A stretch of DNA of 64,000 nt from IMG/VR virus record IMGVR_UViG_3300033571_013388, positions 18,524 through 82,523 of that record. One strand, written 5' to 3'. The position numbers and the translations under genes are program-made. Source of the DNA: a virus. The notes below the pieces were generated by a model. That model was given only the letters and a program-made list of their open reading frames with translations. It made no database searches and was not told where the DNA came from. Below, piece by piece: positions 17,152 to 26,987 of the stretch (position 1 is its first letter; the number at the start of each line of letters is the position of its first letter).

Positions 17152-19788
17152 TTAAGAAATTTCAACTGGTACTATTTTATTACAACAATTCCCATCTGTT
17201 ACTGTCAATGAATATGTTCCAGTCGATAAGAATGTCGCTGTTTGACCTGTATCACCATTATTCCAATCATAATATATTGGTGCTGTACCATTTACAACAG
17301 TAGCAGTTGCTGTAAATCCTTGTATTGTTATTGTCACACCCAAAGAGCAATCTACTATTACAGTACCTTGAACAGAACAACTGGTAGGTGTGATGCTTAT
17401 AATGTTAACACCACCTATAAATTCGGAACCATGGTTCATTTGTGCTATACATAAAGAATTGCAACTTGATAACTGAGGTTTGACTATTCTTATAGGTGTT
17501 TGACCACTATATGGTAGCATTTGCGTGATTACTTCTACTGATTGACATTGGCCAGAGGTACCATTTATAGGGCTTAAAACCGTTTCACCACTAAATGGAT
17601 TCCCACATAATAATGATGTATACTCTCTATATTTAAATTTTTGTTGGTCAAAAATTGTATTTGTATAAACTTTTATACTACCCCATATAGTTGTTGATGG
17701 GATTACTTGTTCTATTATGTCAACCCAATAATTACCAACCAAACCAGCAAATTGGTCCATGCTATTGTAATTAAAAGCAGAACTTTGTGACGCACAATAT
17801 GTCGTACTCTGTACGTATCTGTCATATAGAGCTCTTAAAGTTGGATATGCTGAAATTGTTTGTCTATTTTTTGCATCTATAAGTTCAGATATGGCATAAT
17901 ATTTAAATTCTTCCAATGTGGTTACAGCTGATAATGGTTGTGTTAACAAATCGTTAAAATCAATTTGGTTATCACCACAACAAATTGAAGGTAGTGAGCC
18001 CGTATTATTAATGGAATTATCATCCATAAATTGATAAGGGAAACCATCCATAAAATCAAAATAAAAATTATCTTGGAATTGCTTATAATTACCACAGGGA
18101 TTACAAAATGTTTGTCCAGTTAATAAACAAGGATTATCATAAACATAACACCAAACATCTGTTTCTATTGCTGATGCTATGTTGATATCCAAATCTATTT
18201 CTTTTGTATTTATAACCAATCTTTCATCGTTAACATTATAATGTGTTTGACGAATTGGATTTAATCCACTAGGATTAAAAATTCTAAAATCCCTAGTAAC
18301 AGGTGTTGAATTATTTAACCATGATTTTTTATTATCAATGACTTTTTCTATTTTAAATCCTGGGCATTCTGTAACAAAAATATTGGTGCTTTTTAAAGTC
18401 GAACAATTTTTGTTTAATTTTATATTGTCAATTAAAATACAAATATCACCACATGTGTGATTTAATTTTAGATTTATTTTAATTTTTTGATTGGTTATTG
18501 CTGATAATACAAATGAATCATTTATTATTGTATTAAAAGTAGACCAATCTGATGTAAATGAATTAGTTGGTAGACTACTAGTAAACGTATTTATATCAGC
18601 TGTTGTATTTTGTAACCCAGATTGTGTAAATAATTCTTGAGCTAAATTATCAGCAACTGCATCACATGTTGTTGTATTTTGACCTATTAATTGACCAGTG
18701 TTTAAATACATTGGTTGACAATCTGAACCGCCACAAACATAAAAACCACTTGGTGAGTTTGATAATAGATAATTATATAAATTACCAGCACCTATTGGTG
18801 GGAAAAACGAATTGTCTTCATATACAACAACATATGTTCCACCACTATCAACACTAAGTGTCATTGATACATCCAGAGCTTCAAACATATCTACTGGGTT
18901 GGTACAGTTTGTATTTGTAGAAGTAGTGGCTGTCAAAACTGCTAATTCAGAATATAGATTTTGCAATTCGTTACCACAATCAATTTGTTGTTGTAATGAA
19001 TTAGCTAAGCTTATTTCTAATGTTGTTCTGACCCCAAATGAAATTGAACATGCTGATAATAACGCTTGACCACCATTTGCAACAACTGATTGAGATTGAG
19101 TATATAATTGATTTACATCATCACAATTATACGAGTTTGCGTCACCGTTTATAAAATTTTCATAATTAACAGGTCCTAATATTGTAGCCCAAGCACTTAA
19201 ACCAGCTGGTTCAGTAATACAGAAAGTTGGGTTTGCTAATGTTATACATTCAACAGAATAAGGTGTTGTATTTGTCGCAGCTGTTAAAAAATTAATTGTA
19301 TTTTGTATTGTGCTACAAGCAACTTCTTGATTTTGAATCTCTGTTTGAATTTGTATTATTTGGTTTAAAATGTCCTGACTATAGGTTGGGTCTGGTGAAT
19401 TTTGAGAAGAGATTAAAAAATTATTTAGTGTTTCGCATTTTATTTTAAACAAATAATCAAACTCTACATTTAATTCACAAATTTGGTTTGGGCTTACATT
19501 AAATATGACACCATCATTTCCAACTGGGTTTAATTCTATATTAAATGTGTTTTCAATACTACAGTCTGGTTTAACTGACCATAGACATTTTTGATTTTCA
19601 GCATCAAAAGTATAACCCAAAAATTCACAACAATAACTAGTTAAATGAACAGGTACCAAATTACCAACAAAATTCGAATTATATACATATATAGAAACAG
19701 AACCATCTTGGTTTTCAGTCAATAAACCACCGTTATTGTCTAAATACCTTTTGCTATAACAACCATTTGGGCCTATTCCGTTTGGCAT
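17152..19788 (-). CDS. Large Cys-rich tail protein with C-terminal SprB-like repeat
   Basis: The 878-residue protein has many cysteines spread along its length, including CC pairs (TSYCCEFLG near residue 53 and DGNCCNK at the end). The last 70 residues (YYDWNNGDTGQTATF, GTYSLTVTDGNCC) match the SprB/PKD-like repeat of Flavobacterium gliding adhesins. The middle is rich in Asn, Thr and Gln, including a coiled or helical stretch (QDILNQIIQIQTEIQNQE). Context places it in the baseplate or fibre cluster. A surface-binding role for the C-terminal repeat is an inference. Confidence 0.7.
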   Translation of the reverse strand: MPNGIGPNGCYSKRYLDNNGGLLTENQDGSVSIYVYNSNFVGNLVPVHLTSYCCEFLGYTFDAENQKCLWSVKPDCSIENTFNIELNPVGNDGVIFNVSPNQICELNVEFDYLFKIKCETLNNFLISSQNSPDPTYSQDILNQIIQIQTEIQNQEVACSTIQNTINFLTAATNTTPYSVECITLANPTFCITEPAGLSAWATILGPVNYENFINGDANSYNCDDVNQLYTQSQSVVANGGQALLSACSISFGVRTTLEISLANSLQQQIDCGNELQNLYSELAVLTATTSTNTNCTNPVDMFEALDVSMTLSVDSGGTYVVVYEDNSFFPPIGAGNLYNYLLSNSPSGFYVCGGSDCQPMYLNTGQLIGQNTTTCDAVADNLAQELFTQSGLQNTTADINTFTSSLPTNSFTSDWSTFNTIINDSFVLSAITNQKIKINLKLNHTCGDICILIDNIKLNKNCSTLKSTNIFVTECPGFKIEKVIDNKKSWLNNSTPVTRDFRIFNPSGLNPIRQTHYNVNDERLVINTKEIDLDINIASAIETDVWCYVYDNPCLLTGQTFCNPCGNYKQFQDNFYFDFMDGFPYQFMDDNSINNTGSLPSICCGDNQIDFNDLLTQPLSAVTTLEEFKYYAISELIDAKNRQTISAYPTLRALYDRYVQSTTYCASQSSAFNYNSMDQFAGLVGNYWVDIIEQVIPSTTIWGSIKVYTNTIFDQQKFKYREYTSLLCGNPFSGETVLSPINGTSGQCQSVEVITQMLPYSGQTPIRIVKPQLSSCNSLCIAQMNHGSEFIGGVNIISITPTSCSVQGTVIVDCSLGVTITIQGFTATATVVNGTAPIYYDWNNGDTGQTATFLSTGTYSLTVTDGNCCNKIVPVEIS

Positions 19789-19812
19789 TTTTTTTTATAT
19801 TATTAATTTATG

Positions 19813-22440
19813 TTATGTACAAGATGTAATTCCGTTTACTTTATTATAATAAAAAGAATATATATTACCATTTTGACCATTAGCTATATCAGCCATACCA
19901 TTTGATGTTAATTGACAAGCCGTGCCAATTTGATTGGTGAATGGGTCCAAAATATTTGGGATAGGAATAGTATAGTTTGTTATACAATTACACCCATCTG
20001 GCATTACAACATGGTCACTTCCATCTAAGTCTTTAAATCTTAAATATGGTGATTGTTGTGAACCTAAAATTGGTAAATTTATATAATTTGTTTCAACCAT
20101 CCAATTACATGTTGCATAACACCCACATGCTGGTGTAGCACAACATATATAACCTCTATCAACAACAATACCAGTCTGGCTGTCAATATTACTATAAGGG
20201 AATGGATTACCATTTAATGCTTTACAACATTCAATTGAAGTGAATTTGGTGTCTCTAGAACTAGGGAATACATTTCCATTTGGAAAGAATTGTGGGTATC
20301 TAAACAAATATATTCCATCATTAGTATTAATTGTTGGTGTTATTGTAGGTTGTTGATTACATATTACTGGTGGTGGTGGTGTTTCGCTTATACAAAGACT
20401 TAATACATTATCTATTTGACCAGTATCGCAACCGCATTCATTTAATGTTGGTGTTGGATTTGGGTCTAAGATTATTGATGGAACGAAAACAATACAATTG
20501 TCTAAAGTGCTACCATCTTCATTGGTCATATTTACAGTCGTTACTGTTGTAGCGGTTGTAACACCGCTATTGAAACTACCAAAATCATAATTGCTATATA
20601 AATTAGACGTATCAGTTGTTGTTGTAACCGAACTAACTGTAACAGCACTGAATTTAGGTATAAGACATGTGAATTGGTCAACGTACTTAGAACCCCCATC
20701 ATATGGTCCAACGTGTGGGTTATTTCCACCTAATATATCTATTGTAGCCCCAGTTCCGCCAGTTTCTCTATACCATAAACCATAGTTTTGAAAATACAGT
20801 TCTGGAGTATCTTCTAATGGTCTTGGATATCCATCTGCATCTATTGGATACAAGGACAAATCATTGTTATTTAAACCATTTAAAACTAGAATAGCATTAA
20901 ATAAATCGACATCTATTGGTCCATCAGCTTTATAAATGTATTCGTTAAACTGAATAAGTCCTTTTGGCGCACCTATAAATCTTAATAAAAATTCAATTGA
21001 TTTTCTGGCACCTTTTGATTTCCAAATCCATGGTGTGTTAAGAATGATTCTTCTCCAAAGTTCAATATCAGCTTCAACTGGTGTTAAACCAACACTTTGA
21101 CCAGAATATGTTGATTGAGCTGGAGAAACATAGCTAGTTAATAAATCATTGTCAAATACTGCTGATACTAATTCCCAACCCAAAACGCTAGCTAAATTTT
21201 TAAGATAAACATCTGGTGTATTATCTTTTTTATCATAACTAACTGAATTAGCAAAACTAATACCAATAATATATCTATTTAATTCATCGTATTCTACACC
21301 ATAAATCTGTAATGTTTTATTTATTTTTTGACCAGTATCGTCTTGTTGTTCTTGTGAAACATGGACTGGAGTGGTATCAAATGAGGTAATTGATTCGGAA
21401 ACCAAAAACCTATTCATAAGATTACTTGATGTTAAATCATTTGCATCTGAAATATCTAATAATTTTGTTGCATAATCAAAGTAATTAGTAGTATCAAAAT
21501 CAATGTTATATCCATCAGTTACGGGCCATGTTGCCGTATTTGTAACATAAACAATAACTCCAGTATCCGATTTTAAAGGATAAGTAAATGTAGCTGTATA
21601 TATTGGTGTTACATCACGACTTAATAAGTAATATTCTAAATCTGGTAATTCATTAAAGAATTTATTTTCTATAACTTTTTTAGGTTTTATATGATAAGTA
21701 GCAGCTAAATCTGTTGAACCTGAAAATGGATTGCCTTTTACTTTAAAATAAGCATAATCGTTTGAAGTATATGTTGATGCTGTGTAATCTAAAACATCAA
21801 ATTCTTGATTATTATAAGCAATAGCATATGAATCATAGTTAAGTGTAAAGTTTCTTAAATCATTTGCAGCATTAAAAGTATTGGTTAATGTACCATTTGT
21901 TGTGTATATAATACCAAATTTATTATTTATGAATGATGTGTTTATTCTAAACGTTGAAGTTTCATATAGGTTATCATAAACATAATTTTGAACAGTATAG
22001 CCAGTGACTGGAGCCCCTAATGCGCCTGTTGTGAGTGGAGTTAAATACAAAGAAGCTGGCCATTTTAATATTATGTCTTCAAGCGAAACTCTCATAAGTT
22101 CTCTTAAAGAACCAAACAAAGCATAATAATCTAGTTTTGATTTATCTAAATTTAAAATTGGTCTTGCATTATCATCTAATAATACTGCCGCTTGTTCTAA
22201 CGTTACATTTAAAGTAGCTAAAGTGACAAAATTAGAAAAATTTGAAGTAGTAAAAAACTTTGTTAGTTTTGGGTCCAAATTTGTGGTAATAGCAAAATTA
22301 CCCATTGTAAATAATGGGGTATTGCCATCACTAGCAAGTTGTGTTCCAACTAGGTCAGGTGTAAAGTTTCTATACTCGATTCCATCAGTATAAACAACTT
22401 TTTGAGCATATCCAACTACTTTTATTCTGTCATTCGCCAT
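19813..22440 (-). CDS. Large structural protein with Cys-rich C-terminus
   Basis: The 875-residue protein begins MANDRIKVVGYAQKVVYTDG. The first 550 residues look globular (SLRELMRVSLEDIILKWP, WRRIILNTPWIWKSKGARK). The last 250 residues contain a dense Cys cluster (NECGCDTGQ, ICCATPACGCYATCNW, PDGCNCITNY) and a proline run TPPPPV. The gene lies in the late baseplate/fibre block with 6-base spacing to its neighbour. The family is not recognised. The Cys-rich tail could bind metal or form disulphides after release. Confidence 0.7.
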   Translation of the reverse strand: MANDRIKVVGYAQKVVYTDGIEYRNFTPDLVGTQLASDGNTPLFTMGNFAITTNLDPKLTKFFTTSNFSNFVTLATLNVTLEQAAVLLDDNARPILNLDKSKLDYYALFGSLRELMRVSLEDIILKWPASLYLTPLTTGALGAPVTGYTVQNYVYDNLYETSTFRINTSFINNKFGIIYTTNGTLTNTFNAANDLRNFTLNYDSYAIAYNNQEFDVLDYTASTYTSNDYAYFKVKGNPFSGSTDLAATYHIKPKKVIENKFFNELPDLEYYLLSRDVTPIYTATFTYPLKSDTGVIVYVTNTATWPVTDGYNIDFDTTNYFDYATKLLDISDANDLTSSNLMNRFLVSESITSFDTTPVHVSQEQQDDTGQKINKTLQIYGVEYDELNRYIIGISFANSVSYDKKDNTPDVYLKNLASVLGWELVSAVFDNDLLTSYVSPAQSTYSGQSVGLTPVEADIELWRRIILNTPWIWKSKGARKSIEFLLRFIGAPKGLIQFNEYIYKADGPIDVDLFNAILVLNGLNNNDLSLYPIDADGYPRPLEDTPELYFQNYGLWYRETGGTGATIDILGGNNPHVGPYDGGSKYVDQFTCLIPKFSAVTVSSVTTTTDTSNLYSNYDFGSFNSGVTTATTVTTVNMTNEDGSTLDNCIVFVPSIILDPNPTPTLNECGCDTGQIDNVLSLCISETPPPPVICNQQPTITPTINTNDGIYLFRYPQFFPNGNVFPSSRDTKFTSIECCKALNGNPFPYSNIDSQTGIVVDRGYICCATPACGCYATCNWMVETNYINLPILGSQQSPYLRFKDLDGSDHVVMPDGCNCITNYTIPIPNILDPFTNQIGTACQLTSNGMADIANGQNGNIYSFYYNKVNGITSCT

Positions 22441-22446
22441 TTTCTA

Positions 22447-23370
22447 TTATACTGTTGTTACCGTTGTAAAGTTTTTAGTAAAATCAATAGTCGTTCTTTG
22501 TTGTCTAACTTCAAACAATGGTTTACCAGTAAATCTATCTTTAATTTCATATAAATCGTACTGTTTATAAATCTGATTGTTAAAGTTGTATATAGTATAA
22601 ATACCGTCTTCGATAGATTTTGTTTGATTTCCAAACAAAGCAAATGCTAAAGTTTCAATATCTTGTTCAACCATTTCAATTTCAATCATCAAAGGGTTGA
22701 AAAATGTATTGGTTATAATAACTTGCTGATTTGGTTGACCTATATATGGCAACGCATTTGGTTTAACATTAGAAGCTGATGATGGTGAAACAGTGCAAAA
22801 CGTTAAAGTTGAGTTGTCGTTGAATCTATATCTGATAGCTTTTTGGTTGGTATTGGTTAAATTCTGATTGACTGGTTCAGCTCTATTATTAGACGTTACA
22901 ACTCTAAAAAAATTATTTATTTTAGCATCAGAACCGCTAGTGTTTGTATTCAAATATTCAATTCTATAACCAACCAACCCATTGTTTTCAAATCTAGTTA
23001 AAAATTGTTGTGGAATAGAAGCCAAATCAAATAACAACCCTTGTATATCTGGAAAAGCTGATAAAACACCAACATCAACTATTTTTGTTCTTATTTCTAC
23101 TGGTTTAATTATTATCGAATAAAACCCTCTTATTCCAAATATATTTGAAGGTAATTTTAATGTATACATACCACCAAATAATTCAAAACCAGTTACATTA
23201 GATTGAATTTTGTTTGGATTATCCATAGGTATTAAAACATCCAATGGGTTTAATTTTTGTAATGTAGTACTACCAAGTTGGTCTCTTGATGGAGAAAAAT
23301 GGTAAAAAATTTCAACATCATCTGGTCTTATATCTGCTGGTCTAACTATTCCGTATGTGCCTGTCGCCAT
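22447..23370 (-). CDS. Hypothetical structural protein
   Basis: The 307-residue protein (MATGTYGIVRPADIRPDDVEIFYHFSPS...) has no recognised domain. It has a beta-rich, fairly ordered composition without repeats or membrane segments. Its position between two large late proteins and its tight spacing suggest a baseplate or tail-fibre accessory role. That is context only. Confidence 0.65.
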   Translation of the reverse strand: MATGTYGIVRPADIRPDDVEIFYHFSPSRDQLGSTTLQKLNPLDVLIPMDNPNKIQSNVTGFELFGGMYTLKLPSNIFGIRGFYSIIIKPVEIRTKIVDVGVLSAFPDIQGLLFDLASIPQQFLTRFENNGLVGYRIEYLNTNTSGSDAKINNFFRVVTSNNRAEPVNQNLTNTNQKAIRYRFNDNSTLTFCTVSPSSASNVKPNALPYIGQPNQQVIITNTFFNPLMIEIEMVEQDIETLAFALFGNQTKSIEDGIYTIYNFNNQIYKQYDLYEIKDRFTGKPLFEVRQQRTTIDFTKNFTTVTTV

Positions 23371-23419
23371 GTTATTCTTTTTTTGTTATAATATAACTAT
23401 TATTTTTTCAAAGTATATT

Positions 23420-24301
23420 TTATGTTCTTCTAATAGTGTAAAATCCATTACCATATCTAGTTAATTCTCCCATATTTTTTATTTCTGAAAGCCTTAAATG
23501 CATATCCATAACAGAAGTAACACCTCTATCTATAAATACATCATTTTTAATTTCTGGTGTAGAAATTATTCCAAATAAATATTCTTCTTTTGTTAAAGCA
23601 GATAACGAAACATTGGTTTGGTTTATACCCTCACCTCTGAATCTAAATTCAGTTACTGGGATTACTTGAGATTCGCCATCTTCATATGTAATCGTTCTAG
23701 TTAAACCAGAAAAATCCCTATATAATATACCACTGGTTTGGTTATTTGTACCTAAAAGAGTATTGTTCGCTGTATCTACCACATAAACAACTGGGTCTCC
23801 ATCTGAAGAAACTCTGCTCACACCATTTATTGTATTTCCAATATAGTTTATATAAGTTTCAGCTTCAATATCCAAACCGACTTTTAATCTATCTAATTGG
23901 CTATATGAATACACATCTTCTACTTTACTATCCGTAAATCCAGTTATTGGTAAATTAAAATACGCATAGTAAGAAGATTCTGTATTTCCTGTAAAACGAA
24001 GTGTTTGAATATCTGTTTGCGTAATACCTGTAAAAGCTGGTGGTAAAATACCAGATATAAATGGAGATGTATAACCACTCTGAATCATTTTAGTTATCAA
24101 AATAGTATAATCTACTGGTGATTGAGCTACTGGAACATTTGGAAAATATTTAATGTCAGTAAAAAGACCCATATCATCGACATTTTGAGTTAAAAACACA
24201 TCAATATAAAACGTACTAGCTGTAATAGAACCCCATGACGAACTAAAATTAGCTCTATTTGTGCTATTTTCTAAAGAAATTTGACGTTTTATTAGTTCCA
24301 T
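23420..24301 (-). CDS. Hypothetical structural protein
   Basis: The 293-residue protein begins MELIKRQISLENSTNRANFSS and ends GELTRYGNGFYTIRRT. It is not recognised. Composition is that of a beta-rich virion protein, with Ser, Thr and Tyr abundant and no membrane segment. Its ATG overlaps the preceding stop in a TAATG junction, so it is translated together with the 295-residue gene upstream. Confidence 0.65.
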   Translation of the reverse strand: MELIKRQISLENSTNRANFSSSWGSITASTFYIDVFLTQNVDDMGLFTDIKYFPNVPVAQSPVDYTILITKMIQSGYTSPFISGILPPAFTGITQTDIQTLRFTGNTESSYYAYFNLPITGFTDSKVEDVYSYSQLDRLKVGLDIEAETYINYIGNTINGVSRVSSDGDPVVYVVDTANNTLLGTNNQTSGILYRDFSGLTRTITYEDGESQVIPVTEFRFRGEGINQTNVSLSALTKEEYLFGIISTPEIKNDVFIDRGVTSVMDMHLRLSEIKNMGELTRYGNGFYTIRRT

Positions 24302-25188
24302 TATAATGCATTTATTTGATATAAGTTAACAGTTAAATTATTACTTAATAATTGAGATTGAGATATTACGTTATTTGATGAAAAAGGACCATTACCTTGA
24401 TAAGTAGTATCTATTAGATAAAAATAACCTGTAGGTGTTCTAGCTAAGTTATATCTAGTATAAACTTCACGTATTAATATGTCAATAGATTGTGGTGTGT
24501 TCTTAACCATCATATTTGTCGTTTTACCATCTTTTGCGTTTTTAAAAGAAGCTCTCATGTACAAATATTTTGGAGGTCCAGATATTACTAATTCATCTTT
24601 ATAATCATATATAAAAAAACCTTCCGAAAAACCTCTTGGGTTTAAAAGTGGGTTTTCTAAAATATAATTTATTGGGATTTGGTTAGCTGGTTTTGGTTGG
24701 CCAGGTAGTCCAGTGGGTGAGCCTACTGGTTCTAAATCATTAGAAGTTAATCTAGAATAAAGTGTTATAGTTGTAACCAAATTTTGAGATAAAGGATTAT
24801 CTGAATCATAAAATTTTAATTCTAAAAAACTTTGTCTAAAGTTTTCTCTTCTAAATTTTATATCATCATCTGAGAAACCTATCGCACCATATGTGTTAAC
24901 ATATGTATTAACATTTAATAAATTAACTCTATAAATTATTTTATCAATCGGAAAACTTGTTATTGTGAATTGTGGTGTAAGACCAATTCCTATAGGAGTA
25001 AACCTTACCTTTTCATAATCAATAATAGGGTTAATATTTTTTTCAGTTTCAACATCAACAAAAACACGTTCAACCAATTCAGCATTATCAACAATTTGAT
25101 ATTCCATATTGATTGGAATATTTATCGTAGTTGCTGTTGTACCACTACCTAATGTTGTTAGGTTTATTTTAAAGTTATTAACATACAT
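24301..25188 (-). CDS. Hypothetical structural protein
   Basis: I chose ATG 25188 (MYVNNFKINLTTLG), giving 295 residues, rather than an in-frame start at 25278. The extra 30 residues would lie inside the end of the upstream gene and look like a shadow translation. With this start the two genes overlap by 11 bases. The protein is beta-rich with LVTTITLYSRL and a conserved-looking C-terminus (REVYTRYNLARTPTGYFYLID). It has no recognised domain. Context says baseplate or fibre cluster. Confidence 0.65.
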   Translation of the reverse strand: MYVNNFKINLTTLGSGTTATTINIPINMEYQIVDNAELVERVFVDVETEKNINPIIDYEKVRFTPIGIGLTPQFTITSFPIDKIIYRVNLLNVNTYVNTYGAIGFSDDDIKFRRENFRQSFLELKFYDSDNPLSQNLVTTITLYSRLTSNDLEPVGSPTGLPGQPKPANQIPINYILENPLLNPRGFSEGFFIYDYKDELVISGPPKYLYMRASFKNAKDGKTTNMMVKNTPQSIDILIREVYTRYNLARTPTGYFYLIDTTYQGNGPFSSNNVISQSQLLSNNLTVNLYQINAL

Positions 25189-26980
25189 TTTCAGCCGAAT
25201 TAATTGTAAATTTATCAGTAATGCTCTCTCCAACAGGGTCACTTGGGAATGTTGAATAATATAAATCCCAATTATCAAATGGGTCTTGTCTTCTTACATA
25301 GAAACAATAATTATCATATCTATAATGACAACCATTCAAAAATGGATAATTTAAAGCTGTTCCATCAACTTGATTGAACCCAATATCCAAGATATCCCTC
25401 CATAAAGATGTACCATCACCTAATGCAACTGCATAAGTTGGTATGCCTGATGAGTTTGCATCTCCTTGTTCAATATAAGCTGACAATTGTTTTATTCTGA
25501 TTAAATGATGTGCTTTGTAAAAATAACCTTCTTGTCTTGGCCCTAAAATTGTTGTAACAGTTGTTGCTGGTGTGTTTGGTGTTGTGAAAGGGTTGGCTGG
25601 AATTGTTGTGTAAGTCATTGACGGATTAGTTTCTCTATTTAGAGTATTAAATCTATGAGAAACGTGTGCCAATATATGTTCTCTTAACTCAGCTTCATTA
25701 TATTCTACTAAATCACCATAATAATCATTGTTGTTTGTGATATTATTATTGTTGTTTATGGTAACATTAGACTCTAATTCTCTATGACTAGGAAATGGTG
25801 ATGCACCACCGTTATGAATTTTGTTTATAACAGGGATATCTAACAAATATGGATTACTACTACTAGTATTTAACTGCGGAATAAACGGAAGTTCTATACC
25901 AGATTTAACCTGTGTGAACAAACCATTGCTATCTGTCTTTATCACAGTTAAATATAATTCAGTAAGAGGTCTTCCTAAATTATCAACCAAATCAGATACA
26001 TCAATATCTTCATTAAAAACAAATTGTGTTATATCATCTTGATAGGAGTTTTCACTAAAAGCAAGTCTATATGTTTCATAGTCATCAGTTTCAATGACTG
26101 GTGCATTTCTAGTCTTTATTTTACGGAATATTCTAAAATAATAAAGCGATTCTTTATTATTTACAACTTTTTTCATTCTAGATGGTTGTCCTATAGTATT
26201 TGTTGGTGATGATGGAACATCTATTACAAAATAATAACCTTTTAAGTCACCGTTATCCAATCCAGTTCTAACAATCAAATGGTCACCATCATAACCATTG
26301 GTTCCAGATATCCTAACTAAATCACCTATAGCCAAATTGTGTAAACAACCAGCAGATAACGCACTCATTTGTCTGGTTGAAACTACAGCTGGTTGTACAT
26401 CTACCAATAATAAACCACCGTTAACCATCGTATGACCGCTATATGAAGTTGCTGGATAAGTTATAGTAAGCTCCCAGTTTTTAACTGGTTGACCTATAGG
26501 ATTACGATATGGGTCAATGTCTTGAATAAAAGAAAATCTCTCTCTTTTTGGTTCCATATCAAAGTAGTTACAAAAACCAGCTTTTGTTACATCTGGGTCA
26601 TAATATCCAAACCAACCATTATTTTCTTTCAAATACTTTTTAATGACATCTGGATAAATTGGGTCTATAAAACGATAATCACCTGATTGGTTTACATAAT
26701 TAAAGCCACTCCATGTGTATAAATCCAAATAAGCACCAGAATCAGCTAAATTGAACAGAGGGTTTGATGCTAAGATATTCATGGTACCTATAATTCTATA
26801 ATAAGTGCTTCTTTGTCTTTCAAAATCAAATCTTTCAGCCGCATCAACAACTTTTGTCAACGCCCCAGGTGGTAGCAATCTCTCACTATCGTCAATATTT
26901 ATTTTAATAAAGCTATCAGTATTCAAAGATTCTTTTGAATTCTCTACCGCTAATCTAATTTGTTTTCTCTCTGTGCTCAT
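25178..26980 (-). CDS. Hypothetical structural protein
   Basis: The 600-residue protein starts MSTERKQIRLAVENSKESLN and ends with Cys. It contains a region with SGHTMVNGGLLLVDVQ and IGDLVRISGTNGYDGDHLIV that resembles a small beta barrel. A low-complexity Asn run (NNNNNITNNN) lies near residue 425. The C-terminal part has HYRYDNYCFYVRRQDPFDNWD. No family was recognised. It sits directly after the 1356-residue protein, 7 bases apart, so it is probably part of the same assembly. Confidence 0.65.
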   Translation of the reverse strand: MSTERKQIRLAVENSKESLNTDSFIKINIDDSERLLPPGALTKVVDAAERFDFERQRSTYYRIIGTMNILASNPLFNLADSGAYLDLYTWSGFNYVNQSGDYRFIDPIYPDVIKKYLKENNGWFGYYDPDVTKAGFCNYFDMEPKRERFSFIQDIDPYRNPIGQPVKNWELTITYPATSYSGHTMVNGGLLLVDVQPAVVSTRQMSALSAGCLHNLAIGDLVRISGTNGYDGDHLIVRTGLDNGDLKGYYFVIDVPSSPTNTIGQPSRMKKVVNNKESLYYFRIFRKIKTRNAPVIETDDYETYRLAFSENSYQDDITQFVFNEDIDVSDLVDNLGRPLTELYLTVIKTDSNGLFTQVKSGIELPFIPQLNTSSSNPYLLDIPVINKIHNGGASPFPSHRELESNVTINNNNNITNNNDYYGDLVEYNEAELREHILAHVSHRFNTLNRETNPSMTYTTIPANPFTTPNTPATTVTTILGPRQEGYFYKAHHLIRIKQLSAYIEQGDANSSGIPTYAVALGDGTSLWRDILDIGFNQVDGTALNYPFLNGCHYRYDNYCFYVRRQDPFDNWDLYYSTFPSDPVGESITDKFTINSAENVC

Positions 26981-26987
26981 ATCATTA

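Noticed and set aside
25189-25278. N-terminal extension of the 24301 gene starting at 25278
   Set aside because: The extra residues would overlap the 3' end of the upstream gene by about 100 bases and look unlike a structured start.
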